In this document: in pieces, positions 1 through 12,000 of the stretch
How positions within the stretch are numbered: the stretch's first letter is position 1
Layout: every line of letters starts with the position of its first letter
Source: Gammaproteobacteria bacterium
GTDB lineage: Bacteria; Pseudomonadota; Gammaproteobacteria; Ga0077536
Direction: 5' to 3'
NCBI GenBank assembly: GCA_016209015.1
Contig: JACQWY010000019.1
Location: forward strand, 1 to 64,000
Length of the DNA: 64,000 bases
Notes under the pieces: generated by a model
Told to the model about the DNA's origin: nothing
The model's database searches: none
The model's input: the letters and a program-made list of their open reading frames with translations, nothing else
Program-made: the position numbers and the translations under genes

Positions 1-3000
1 ACAGCACGGCGATGCCGCTCAGCCGGTTGCCGAACGACTCGTTGTTCTGGATCACCACCGCGTCGTAGTAGCCGACGACGCCGTCGCCGTTGTTGTCGAA
101 CACCCGGTTCTGCTCGATGACGAGCTTGTTCGTGGCATACGACTGCACCGCCGCGAAGATACCGCCCGATTTGTTGCCGTACACGTCGTTCGCATAGACG
201 TGGCCGCGCGGGCCGATCTGGATGCCCCAGCCGCCGTTGCGATAGACCTCGCTGCCCGTCACCGTCGCGTCCGCGCCGGTGAGCCACCTGCCGTCTGTCG
301 CGTTCCAGTAGACCTGCGAATCCGTCAGCGTGAAGAACTCGTTCGAGTTGTCGATCGAGAGGCCGCGGCTCGAATTGCCGTAGATCCGGCTGCCGGCGAT
401 CGTCAGGTGATCGGAGTCCGCCGTGTTGCCCGCGACCACGCCGTAGGCGCCGCCCGTGATCGAGAGATTCGACAACGTCACGTCGTCCGCGCCCTTCATT
501 TCGAAGACGTAGGCGCCGGTGTTCGTGTTCGCGCGATCGATGATCGTCGCATGCGTGGCGCCGACTGCGCCGCGGATTTCGACGCCCGTGTCGTCGGCAG
601 CGATCGAGATGTTCGTGCCGATCACGTAGCGGCCGGTGTCGACGAGGACCACGTCGCCGGCGTTCAGATCGTAGGTATCGAGCACGGAGCGGATCGAGGC
701 CTTCGGCAGATCCGGCGAGAGGCCGTCGTTCGCGTCGTTGCCGATCGCGGTCGTGTATTCGTCGCCGACCGTCGAATTGTCGTTGACGTAGTAGTAGTGG
801 ATCGGCAGCACGACCGAGAACGGCGCGTTCGTCACGTCGCTGACGGCCGGCGCGTCGACGGAAGTGATGCGGAGCTCGTAGTCCGTGCCCGCCGCGAAGA
901 CCGCGGGGTCGAGCAGCCACGCGTACGTGCCGTCGTTCGCCTCGTTGCCCGCGAGCAGCGTGAAGCTCGTGATGCCGCCGCCGCGGTATTCGATGTTCAC
1001 GTTGCCGCTGAAACCGGACGAACGCCAGCTCACCGTCGCCGTGCTGCCCTGGCCGAGGCGCTCGCCGCCGTTCGGCGCGAGGATCGTGACGTACTGCGCC
1101 GGGCTGCGTCCCGCCTGCGCGGTGTTGCCGTAAGCGCCGATGTTGATGTAACCGCCGTTCGGCGCGGGCTCACCGGCGAACGCGTCGCTCGCGCGGCCGC
1201 GATCGATGACCGGCGACTGCGCGCCGCTCACGAGATCCGCGGGCGTGAGGTAGACCGGGAGACCCGTCACGGTGCTGCGCACCGGCGCAAGCCCGCTGCC
1301 GCCCGCGAAGCCGCCGTAAGCCGAACGCTCGTGGAAGTCGTCGTCGCGGCCGTCCTGCGCGACGCTCACGTAGCCGAGCACGTTGTCCGCGCCGTCGACG
1401 TCGACGAGGTTCGGATCCGCGACGAGACTGTGCTGGTCCGTGAACGAGGCGGAATTCCAGGACGCGAGCGTCGTGCGATCGAGTCCCTGCCAGGTGCCGA
1501 GCACACCGCTCATGCCGGCGACGAACAGGTTGTAGTCGGAGCTGAATCCGACCTGGCTGTTCGAGGCGACCGCGAGTGCATAGCCCGCGTCGGCGCGCAG
1601 GATGTTGTCGAAGAGGCCGACGCCGGACGCATTCTCGAGCCGGACCGCGTCGCCCGTCGGCTGCCACACGGTGTTGCTGACGAACTGGAACGTGCTGCCG
1701 GTGATGTAGACGCCACGCTGCGTGTTCGCGTAGACGACGTTGTTGCGGCCGACGTTCGGTGTGCCGCTGTAGTCGTTGATGCGCAGGCCGACGGCGTTCA
1801 CGTTCAGCGCGTTCGAGTAGACGAGGTTGCCGATGACGTCGGTGTTGTCGACCTGGATGCCGTCGCCGGGATTGCCGTAGACGCGGTTGTTCAGCACGCC
1901 CGTGCCGAAATAGCTGTAGAGGCCGTTCGTGTTGTCGTACACGACGTTCTGCTTCACGCCGACGTTGCTGTAGGCGTAGATGCCCCAGGCGCCGTTCGCG
2001 TGGTGGCCGGAGACCGTGTTGCCGGCGACCATGCCGGCGTAATAGGCATAGATGCCGCCGTCACGATTGTTGTAGACGAGATTGCCGTCGACGGGTGCGG
2101 CCGACGCGTCGCCGATCAACGCGTTCGCGCCGGCGGACGTCATGTAGATGCCGGCGCGGTTCGAGTAGACGACGTTCCGCTGCACGACGACGTTGCCCGG
2201 GGAGCTGAGCGCGATGCCCCAGTCGCCGTTCGAGTAGCTGACGTTGTCGCTGACGGTGTTGACCGTCCCCGCGAGATTCAGGCCGGTCTTCGCATTGTCG
2301 TGCGCGACCGAGTTCGTGAGCGCGTCGATCGGGCCGTCGATCGCGATGCCGTAGCCGCCGTTGTCGAACGCGACGAGGTGATCGAAGTCGCCGAACGGCG
2401 CGCTCGTGTCGATCGAGATACCGTCGTTGAGGTGGCCGCTCGCGGTGATCCACGAGGCGTTGAACGAATCCGAGCCGTTGCGGACGTAGAGGCCGCGGTT
2501 CGCATTCTGCAGGGTCAGGTGCTGGACGGTCACGAAATCCGCGTCGTTCAGATCGACGAGCGGCCGCGAGCGATCGCCGGGTATCGCGGGGAACAGGCGC
2601 GCGATCGTAGCCGGATCGAGCGGACCGGTGATCGTGAAGCCCTCGTCGAGTCCCATGCCGGGGCCGGCGAGCAGGCTCACGTCGTTCGTGCCGGAGACCG
2701 CGATCGGATCGATCATCGGGTAGTCGCCGGTGTCGATGTACATGACCGAGCCCGCGACGAGATCGTAGGCGCGCAGCACGTTCACCGGATTCGGCTTCGG
2801 CGCGTCCGGCGTCTTGCCGGTATTGCGGTTCGCGCCGGTCGCGTTCGGCGTGTAGACGTCGCCGCTATTCGAGGCGTCGTCCACGTAGTAGTTCTGGCCG
2901 TCCTCGGGAACGGTGAACGTCTCCTGGCTGCGATCGATGACGGAAGGCTGCTGGACGAGCGAGACCTGGATGCGCAGTCCCTGCGTGCCGAAGTCGATGC

Positions 3001-6000
3001 CGCTGTTGCCGGGGATCCAGACGAAATCGCCGTCGTCGGGCGTCGCGGCCGCGATATTCAGCACGAGCTCGGGACCGTCCGCCGTGTCGCGCAGCAGATC
3101 GATGCGCACCGGGGAGCCGTTCACGTTGTTGACGGTCTCCCAACGGATCGTCAGCGGCTCGTCCTTCTCCCAGTCGGTGTAGAGATCCGGGAAGCGCAGC
3201 ATGATCCGGCGCGGCAGCTCCGGCGCGGTCTCGTGCGTGCCGGCACCATAAGCGCCGAGATCGGGAACGTAGGCGTCGGTCAGCGCGGTGACGTAGGCAT
3301 TGTCGAACCAGACGTCGTTCGTGCCGCCGGAATTGCGATCCGCGTCGAAGCGCAGTACCGCGTAGCGCGCGCCGATGGGCGCCGTGACACGGGCGCCGAC
3401 GAGCTCCCAGCGGTCCGCCGTGTTCTGCGCCTTCACGACCTGGTTGCGCAGCAGGTTGCCGTTCTGGTCGAGGAAGATCAGCGTCACGCTGCCTGCGTCG
3501 CGGGGATCCTCGGCGGCGGTGCGCACGCGCCCGCCGAATGCGAAGTCGAGGAGGCCCGAATCGATGAGCTGCGTGGAGTAGCCGGCGGCGACGAGATTGA
3601 TGCTCTGCTCCGCGAAGCCCTGTTCGATGCCGCCCGGCGCGTAGTACTTCGTGCCGTCGTAAGCCGCCGGGTTCGCGCTCGCGGTCGCACCGCCCGCGCT
3701 CACCGTCCAGCCCGTCGTCCCGTTCTCGAAGCTCGGGTTCTCGAGCCGGTTGACGTAGAACGGCGGCTGGGTCTGATCGAGCACCGCGTTCGAGGCCTCG
3801 ATGTCGGGGCTCGTGAAGCGGAGCCCCGCGACGGCGTCGAACAGGCGGTAATCGTCGCGGTCGAGATCCAGGAAGCGCGGCTCGGCCCAGGTCGGATTGA
3901 CGACCGTCGCGCCGATCGAATGCAGATCGTAGCGCGCGACGTCGGCCTGCCAGTCCAGAACGTCGAAGAAGTCCTTCGTCCAGTAGACGAGCTTGCCGGC
4001 GTCCGTCTTGTAGAGATTGTTGTAGTCGCTGTAGAAGCCGGCCTGCGAGTCGTTCGCGACGTAGAGGTCGTAACCGCCGGCGGCCCACAGGATGTTGCCC
4101 TGGAGCTCGACGTTCGACGAGACGTTCTGGATCCGGACGTTGTCGCCGGTCGCCGAGTAGAACGTGTTCTGGTAGACGCGGATGTCCTGGCTGTTGGAGA
4201 TGCGCAGGCCCGCGGTCGTGTTGCGGTAGACGACGTCGTGCCAGATTTTGAGCCCGTTCATGTCGGACGTGACGTCGATGCCGACGCCGTTCAGCCCGAT
4301 CCGGCTGTACTGGATGATGCCGCTGAAATGCGCGACGCCCGTGCCGTTGTGCTCGATGACGTTCGCGAAATCGAGCGTGGTGCCGCCGAGGATGCCGGAG
4401 CCGGAGACCCCGACCGTGTTGCCGTCCACGTTCTGCCGCTGGAACTGCGCGCCGACGGACTGGATGCCCGTGCCGTTGCCGGCGATGCGGTTCACGCCCG
4501 AGCCGGCGACGAAGCCGAGACCGTTCGTGGTGCCGGCGATCGTCGTGCGCACGCCGGTCGCGTTGTTCGCGATCAGATTGCCGGACAGCGCCGCCGCCGC
4601 GTCGTAACGCACGCCGGTCACGCCGTTCGTGATCGTATTGCCGTCGATGAGGCCACTGAAGGCGTTCGCTATGTCGAGGCCCGTGGCCGCGCCCGTCACG
4701 GTGTTGCCGCGGATGCGGCCGCTGGCTGCGACGTTGAACAGGATGCCGTTGCCGAAGGCCCCGATCGCGTTGTTGCTGACGAGCACGTTCGTGGCGCCCG
4801 CAGCGCCCGCGTCCGGCTCGAGATCGACGCCCGTGGTGCCCCCGATCTGGTTGTGGTCGATGACCGCGCCGGCGACCCCGCCGACGAGTTTCACGCCGCC
4901 CGAGAGCGTGCTGTAGACGAGCTGCGCGTTCGCGCCGCCGTTCAGCGTGACGAGACCGCCGACCGCTGATTCGCTGAGCGTGAAGCCGCTCGCGCCGTCG
5001 ACGGTGATGCCGCCGGTGACCGTGAGGCGTTGCAAGAGCACGCTCGACGCACCGCCCTGGACGGCGATCGCGCCGGTGATCTTCGCGCCCGGGGCGCCGA
5101 AGATCGCGACGCCGGCATCGTCCGCACTGATCGTGATGTTGCCCGCGAGGTTGCCGTTGACGACGATCGCATCGCCCGCGCCGAGATCGAAAGTATCGAG
5201 GATCGACTGCACGCCGGTCGCGGAATCCGCGACGAAGGTGCGCGTGATCGTTGCCGTCATGCCGCGCGCGTAGATCTCGGGCTGGCCGCTGAACGCGTCC
5301 TGCCAGACCACGCTGAGGCGGCCGGCGGTGTCGGTCGCGAGCGCGAGGTCCTGGGCCTTGCCGCCGGTGACCGAGAGGCCGCCCGGCTGCGCTTCGCCCG
5401 GCACTTCCTCGACGAAGTGACTGCCGTTCCAGCGCAGCGCGTAGAGATCGGTCGGCTGGTTGCCGAGCGGCGTGCGCATCCACACCACACGGAGCACGTT
5501 GCCGCCCGCAGAGAGCGTCGGCTGGGCCGGCACTTCCGGCGCGCCGAACACGTCGCGCGCCGTCAGCGTGCGCGCCACCGTCGTGTCGAAGCTCGCGGTC
5601 GCGACCGCCGCACCCTGATCCGAGAAGGTCTGCCAAGCGACGAACAGCGTGGCGTTCAGGTAGGCCGCGCTGGGGCTCGAGCTGTGCGTGATGCTGCCGG
5701 CGAGTCCCGCATCCGCGATGCCGCTGACGCCGGTACCGCTCGCCGAGCCGGAGAGCGCGCTCCAGGCTGCGCCCGCATATTCCTTCAGATAGACCTGGCG
5801 GATCCCGGCGTTGACCTGTGTCCACACTGCCGCGACCCGCGTCCCGTCGGTGGTCACGCTGAGGTCGCGGACGTCGGCGGCAGCGGTGCCGCCGCCGAGG
5901 CCGTTGCCCGTCGCACTGCCGGCACCGAGCTCCTGCCAGCTGCCGCCGGTGAAGATGCGCGCGTAGACGCGCTGGGCCCCGGCCGCGCCATCGAGCCAGA

Positions 6001-9000
6001 CCACGACCGGACCGTTCGCCGTCGCGACGACGTGCGCTTCGCCCGCCGTGCCGGTGCTCGAGATGCCGCCGCCCGTCTGCGAGCCGGCGAGCGCATTCCA
6101 GGTGCCGGCGACGCTGTCGTAGCGCGCGACATAGACGTCCGTCACGCCGTTGTGCACCGCCGTCCAGGCGACGATCGGCGCCCCGGCCGCGTCGACCGCG
6201 ACGCTCGGATTGAAGGCTGCGCTCACGCTCTGCGAGACGCCCGCGCCGAGCGCGTTGCCGCTCGCGCTGCCCGCGAGCTCGCGCCAACTGCCGGCTTGCA
6301 GTGCCGAGACGAAGATTTGCGGATTGCCGCTGCGGGTATCGGTCCAGGTGACGTACTGCACGCCGCCGCCGACCGCGACGCTCGGGTTCGTCGAGAGGCC
6401 GCCCGAGCCTGAGAGCCCGTTGCCCGCCGCCGCGCCCGCGAGGTCGCCGAAGCGGCCGCGCTCGACGACGCCGTCCGGGAGATTCGCCGCGGCGCGCGTG
6501 TCCGTGTAGTCGATCGCGTGCGGCGTCGGCGCCGCGGTCGCGGTGGGCGTGGCGAAGCTCGCGGTGTCCACCGCGTCCCCGAAATCGATCACATTGCTTG
6601 CGCCGTACAGCGCCGCGTTGCCGCCCTCGACCTGGTTGAAGCCGGCGGTGCCGAGGATCTTGTCGTCCCCGCCTTCGCCGAACAGGAGGTCGTTGCCGCC
6701 CTGCCCGTCGAGCTGATCCCCGCCCGAGCCGGCTTCGTTGCCGTTCGTGCCGAAATCACCGTAGAGGTAGTCGACGGCGTTGTCGTCGCCCGCGTCGCTC
6801 ACCGAATGGCCGTAGAGGATGTCGTTACCGGCGCCGCCGAGCAGCACGTCGGCGCCCGCGCCGCCGGCGATGAGGTCGTCACCCGCGCCGCCGTCGATGA
6901 GGTCGTTGCCGGCGTCGCCGTTCAGGACGTCGTTGCCCGCGTAAGCCCAGAGGCGGTCGTCGCCGAGACCGCCGGCGATCTGATCGCTGCCGTCGTCGGA
7001 ACCGTAGAGCAGATCGTCGCCCGCCCCACCGTCGATGACGTTGTTGCCGTAGCCGCCGTAGACGACGTCGTTGCCGCCGTTCGCGGTGATGCTGTCGTTG
7101 CCGTAACCGCCGTCGAGATAGTCGCTGCCACCCCCGGCCACGATCGTGTCGTCGCCCCATTCGCCGTAGAGCCGATCGGCCGCATTGTCGTCGGTCAGCG
7201 GTGAAGAAGGCTGATCGAAGCCGTAAATCGTGTCGTTGCCGAGATGGCCGTAGATCGTGTCCGCGCCGAGACCGCCGGTGACGAGGTCGTTGCCCGCGCC
7301 CGCGTCGATCCAGTCGTTGCCCGCGCCGCCGTGGACGTCGTCGGCGCCGCCCTGGGCGTAGATCGTGTCGTCGCCGCTGCCGCCGTCGATGTAGTCGCCG
7401 AAGCGGACGGCGTCGCTGAAATTCGGATCGGCGTCCGCGCCGTCCGGCGAACCGAAGATGACGTCGTTGCCCGCGCCGCCGAGCAGCATGTCGCCGACGC
7501 CGGAACCCGCGACCAGGAGATCGTTGCCGAAGCCGCCCTCGAGCGTATCCGCGCCGTCGCCGCCGTAGAGGGCATCGTCGCCGGAGCCGCCGAGGAGGTG
7601 ATCCTTGCCGCCGTGGCCGTAGGCCGTGACCGCGAGGGTCTGCGTCGAGGCGTCGAGCGTATCGTCGTCCTCGTCGCCGGTGAGCCGGATCGCGGTGCCG
7701 GCGAGCGTGCCGCGCAGCGCGGCCGTCGTGCCGACGCCTTTGTCCGCATTGCGGAAGTCGACGGCGAAGAACAGGCCGTTCAACGCGAGCACGCTGCCGT
7801 CCAGCAGCAGTGAATCGCCGGCCTGCAGTGTGATCGAACCAGCGAGCGCGCTGACCAGGTGGCCCGCGGCGACGATCAGATCCTCACCCGCGGCGGCGCT
7901 GTCCGTCGTCGTCAGGCGCAGTTCGCCGTTGCCCGCAACGGCCTCGTTGACGATCAGGCTCCCCGTCATCTCCTGGACGTAGACGTCGGTCGCGGCATGC
8001 ACGGTGACCGTACCGGCCCCGGAATACGCGGAGTCGATCTCGATGTCGTTCAGGAAGCTGCCGGCCGCGCCGGCGACCGCCGTGAACGTCAGGTTGTTGC
8101 CGAGCACGTCCGAGTCCGGATCGCCGATCGCGTCGACGAACGAGACCTGGGCGGTCAGCGTGACGTCGTGCTGCGTGGAGGTGATCGTGCCGAGGCGCAT
8201 GTCGCCCTCGGTCTCCGTCAGGATCACGTTGCCGTTCGTGTAGACGTCGATATGGCCCTGGCCGGTCAGGTTCGTGTTGCCGTGGATGTCGATTCGCGTG
8301 CCGCCGAAAGCCGCATCGACGATCACGTTGCCGCCTGCCTTGAGCATGACGATCTCGACGTGTGTGTCCTCGGGCGTGGTGCCGACGCCGAAGAAGCTGA
8401 TCGGCGCGACGAAAGCCGGACCGCTGCCGTCCGGCTTGTAGTGATCGACGTAGGTCGCGGTGGTTGCCGGCAGACCGCCGAAGGCCGCGTCCATGGAGGG
8501 CAGGTATTCGGTGACGTCGACGAGATAACCGCCCGGGGCGTTGCCGAGATCCGTCTGCACCCAGGTCTGCTCGAGCGTCAGCGCGATGCTGGCGCCGGCG
8601 TCGAGCGTACCGATGTTCAGTACGAACGGCGAGGTATCCGTGTCGCGATCGAGTCCGCGCACGTCGAACAGGATATTGCCGCCGGCCTGCGCGTCGAGGC
8701 TGGTCGGCCGGCCCGCGCTCTGCACGAGCTCGAGCTTGATCGGCGAAGCGGGCACGAAAACGGTCCCGGCGAAGAATCCCGGCTGGCCGATGTCGCCGGC
8801 CGCGGTGAAGCTCGCGCGGTTCGTGCGCACCTTGCCCGTCGCCGTGGCGCGGATATTCCCTCGCGCGGCGCTGACGTTCGTGGTACCGACCGGATTGTCG
8901 ATGAGGCCGTTCAGCACCACCGCCGCAGCGCCCAGCGTGCCCGCGTTCTGGATGTCGATCTTCGTCGGTCCGAAATCGTGAGCGATGTCGAAGCGGTAGT

Positions 9001-12000
9001 TGTTGACGTCGCCGTCGACGTCGACCGTCGCATGGCCCGTGCGATCGACCGGATCGATGCCGTTGATCCAGAGATCCTTCGACGAGAGATTCGTGAGCTC
9101 GACCGTTTCGTACGTATGGCGCACGATCAGCGTGCCGAGATCGCCGTCGATCGTGCCGACGGTCGGAATGCCGCCGATGACGATCGGATTGACTTCGAGT
9201 ACCGCGTGCCCGGTGTTGCCGTTGTTCGTGATGTCGTTGACCCAGATCCGGCTGCCCTGGTCCAGCGCGGTCAGACCTTCCTGGAGCACGATGTTGCCGG
9301 TCGCATCGACCAGGAGCTTCGGCGTCGGCGCGCTCAGGATGATCACGTCGCCGTTCATGGTGATGTGGCGGTCGTAGCTCTGCTCGACGTGCGGCGTGAA
9401 GTCGGCCTGATCGAACGGGTTCAGGGTGAAGCCGCTGGCGCCGCCGTGGGCATGGAATCCCATGTTCACGACCGCGGTGGTGACGTGCAGGTCTTTGCTC
9501 GCGAACGACGAGCCGTCGTCGGTGATGATCCGGGACAGCACGCGTTCGATGGTGTACGCATTCGCGTCCGGCCCGCCGAAAGCGCTGCCGCCATCGGCAT
9601 AGGCATAGCTGTCCATGCCGATGCCGTCGTGCTGGGCGATCGCGTCGAAACGATCGACGCCGGCGAGCGAGGCACCGCTCTTCGCGGTAATGAGCGCGAT
9701 CGAGGTGATGAAGGACCGCGAATTGGCATCCGGATCGGAATAGATGGCGGAAGCGGCGGAGGCCTCCGAATGCGAGTCGATTCGGGTATCGTTGACGAGG
9801 GCACGGACGAGCAGGTTGCGCTCGGAGCGCACCGTCGCGCCGCCGTCGAAGTTCACGGTAGTGTTCAGCGGGGCCGAGCTGAAATCCCCCGCCGCGGCAC
9901 CGAGCGCCCAGAAGGAATACGTGGAGCCGCCGGAACCGAGCCCCGCATAGGCGGACGAGTCACCGCTGGAGCGGCCCTTCGCGCCCATGCTGGCGGCAAT
10001 CGTGACGTCGCCGTCGGCGTGCAGGTTCGCGTTCGCGCCGATGTTCGTCAGCGTGATCGGCTTCGCCTCGACGATGGAATCCGCGCCGCCGATCGAAATG
10101 CCGCCGGCCGCTGCACCGGCGTGGGCGACGGCCGTCGCGACGTGGCGGTTGTCCGCGGTGACGCTCAGCGCGCCGCCGGCATCGAGTGCCGCCGCGCCGC
10201 CGATCGTCGCCTGCGAAGTCTGATTCATGTTGACGGTGGTCGCGGACTTGCCGACGCCGCCGAGCAGACCGCCGCCGCGCGTCCCGCTGTCCGCGCCCGC
10301 ATTGCCCATGACGTTCGCGCTGACACTGAGGTCTCCCGCACTCGTCAGCACCGCGCCATCGCCGGTGCCGGCCGTGGCGCTCGCCCCGTCGTTCACCGTC
10401 GCCTTGCCGCCGATGCCGCCGATGACGAGGCCGAAGGAGGCGCCGATGCCCGAGGCCGTCGAGATGCCGTCGCCGCCGAATTCGTTGGTGGCCGCGACGA
10501 TGCTGCCGGAGCCGATGAGGCGCTGCGCGCCGGACAGCGCGCCGGTGAGGTTGCGCGCGAGCCAATGCTGCCCGGTCACGCCGGCGCCGACGAGATCGAT
10601 GCCTTCACGGCCGATGTACTGGGTGCCGCCGACGCCAGTCGTGCCGACGTCGATGGCCGCACCGCCCGGCGTGGTGGCGAGCTTGAAGTGATCGGCGTCG
10701 ACGAGGTTCACGTAGTAGGTGCGGCCGTCCGTCAGGCCGACGATCGGCTGCTCGCCGCTTCGCGCGAGCGTGTGCTGGGTGATGTCCGCGTTCGCGTTGC
10801 GGACGAGATTCACGAAATTGCCGTTGCCCTGCGCATCGATGGCCGTCGTCGACAGCTTGATGGTCTGCGCGTCGACGCGGAAGACGTAATAGCTCTGACC
10901 GGCGACGAGCCCGCCGATCGCGGTGGCCGGCACATTCGTCGGCTTCTCGACGTTGACGTCGGCAATCGTGTAGACGACGAGGTCGTTGGTATTGAGTGAG
11001 TCGCCGTTCGATGCGGTCGGCGCGTAGATCTTGTCCGCGCTGTCGTCGACGGCCGAGCCCAGGAACACCGCGCGGCTGGGCGCACGATAAGTCACGGCCT
11101 GGTTGTTCGCGAAGCCGTGACTCGCCAGCGTGAAGGTATCGGTGGCGGCGTCGACGTTGCCCGCTGAGAACGCGCGAAGCGACTGCTGGACCTGGGCCAG
11201 CGACGTGCCGAGCTTGATGGTGCGATTGTCGATGACCCGCACGTAATAAGTCTGGCCGCTGACGAGACCGCCGACATTGCCGGAGGCATTCTGATTGCCG
11301 TAGACGAGCGTGGCGCCGGTGACGAGGCCGTGCGGCGTATCGAAGGTGATGGTATCGAGCGCGTCGTCCACGTTCTGCGAGAGGAACGGGTTGCCGAGCT
11401 TGATCGTCTGATCGCCGGTGACGATCACGCCATAGCTTTGCCCGTTCGTGATCCCGCCGATCGGCGCATTGCCGTTCGCGTTGTAGACCACGCGGTCGCC
11501 GGTCTGCAGGCCATGCGCCGCATTGAAGCTCAGCGTATCGGTGGCGGCATCGAGGCCGCCGATCGTGCCGTCCGAATAGCTGACCGGGCTGCCGCTCGTC
11601 GCGGCGATGTCGATCGCGCCACCGGCGCTCACGGTCGTCGGGTTCACGGTCGCCGAATTGACGAGCGCGGAGACGTTCGGATTGCTGTTCGCGGTGCCGG
11701 AAATCAGCCCGAAGGAGCCGCCGAGGCTCGCGTAGGCGGCGTGCACGCGCGCGTCGCCGTCGGCGCTCGCCGTCGCATGCAGCGTCAGATTACCGGTCGC
11801 GGCGACGTCCGCGCCGGTGTCGATATACGCCTTGACCGTCGGATTCGTGGTCGCCGTCGCGGTCGAGGCGCTGACGTTGACGACCAGCGAGACATCGGTC
11901 GAATCGTTATCCGTCTCCGCGTGATCGACGCCGTTCGCGTCCACGAAGACGCTGCCGCCCTGCACCGTCGCATTCGCGCCGATGCCGGCCTGATCCTTGC

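Noticed and set aside
200-4969. Plus-strand frame of 1,589 codons opposite the giant gene
   Set aside because: It is the exact codon-register antisense of the giant gene, Arg/Asp/Val/Ala-rich without domains, and its openness follows from avoidance of TTA, CTA and TCA.
2865-6287. Minus-strand frame of 1,140 codons inside the giant gene
   Set aside because: Out of frame with the domain-bearing frame; Arg/Gly-rich shadow.
7859-10999. Plus-strand frame of 1,046 codons
   Set aside because: Antisense shadow of the giant gene in the same codon register.
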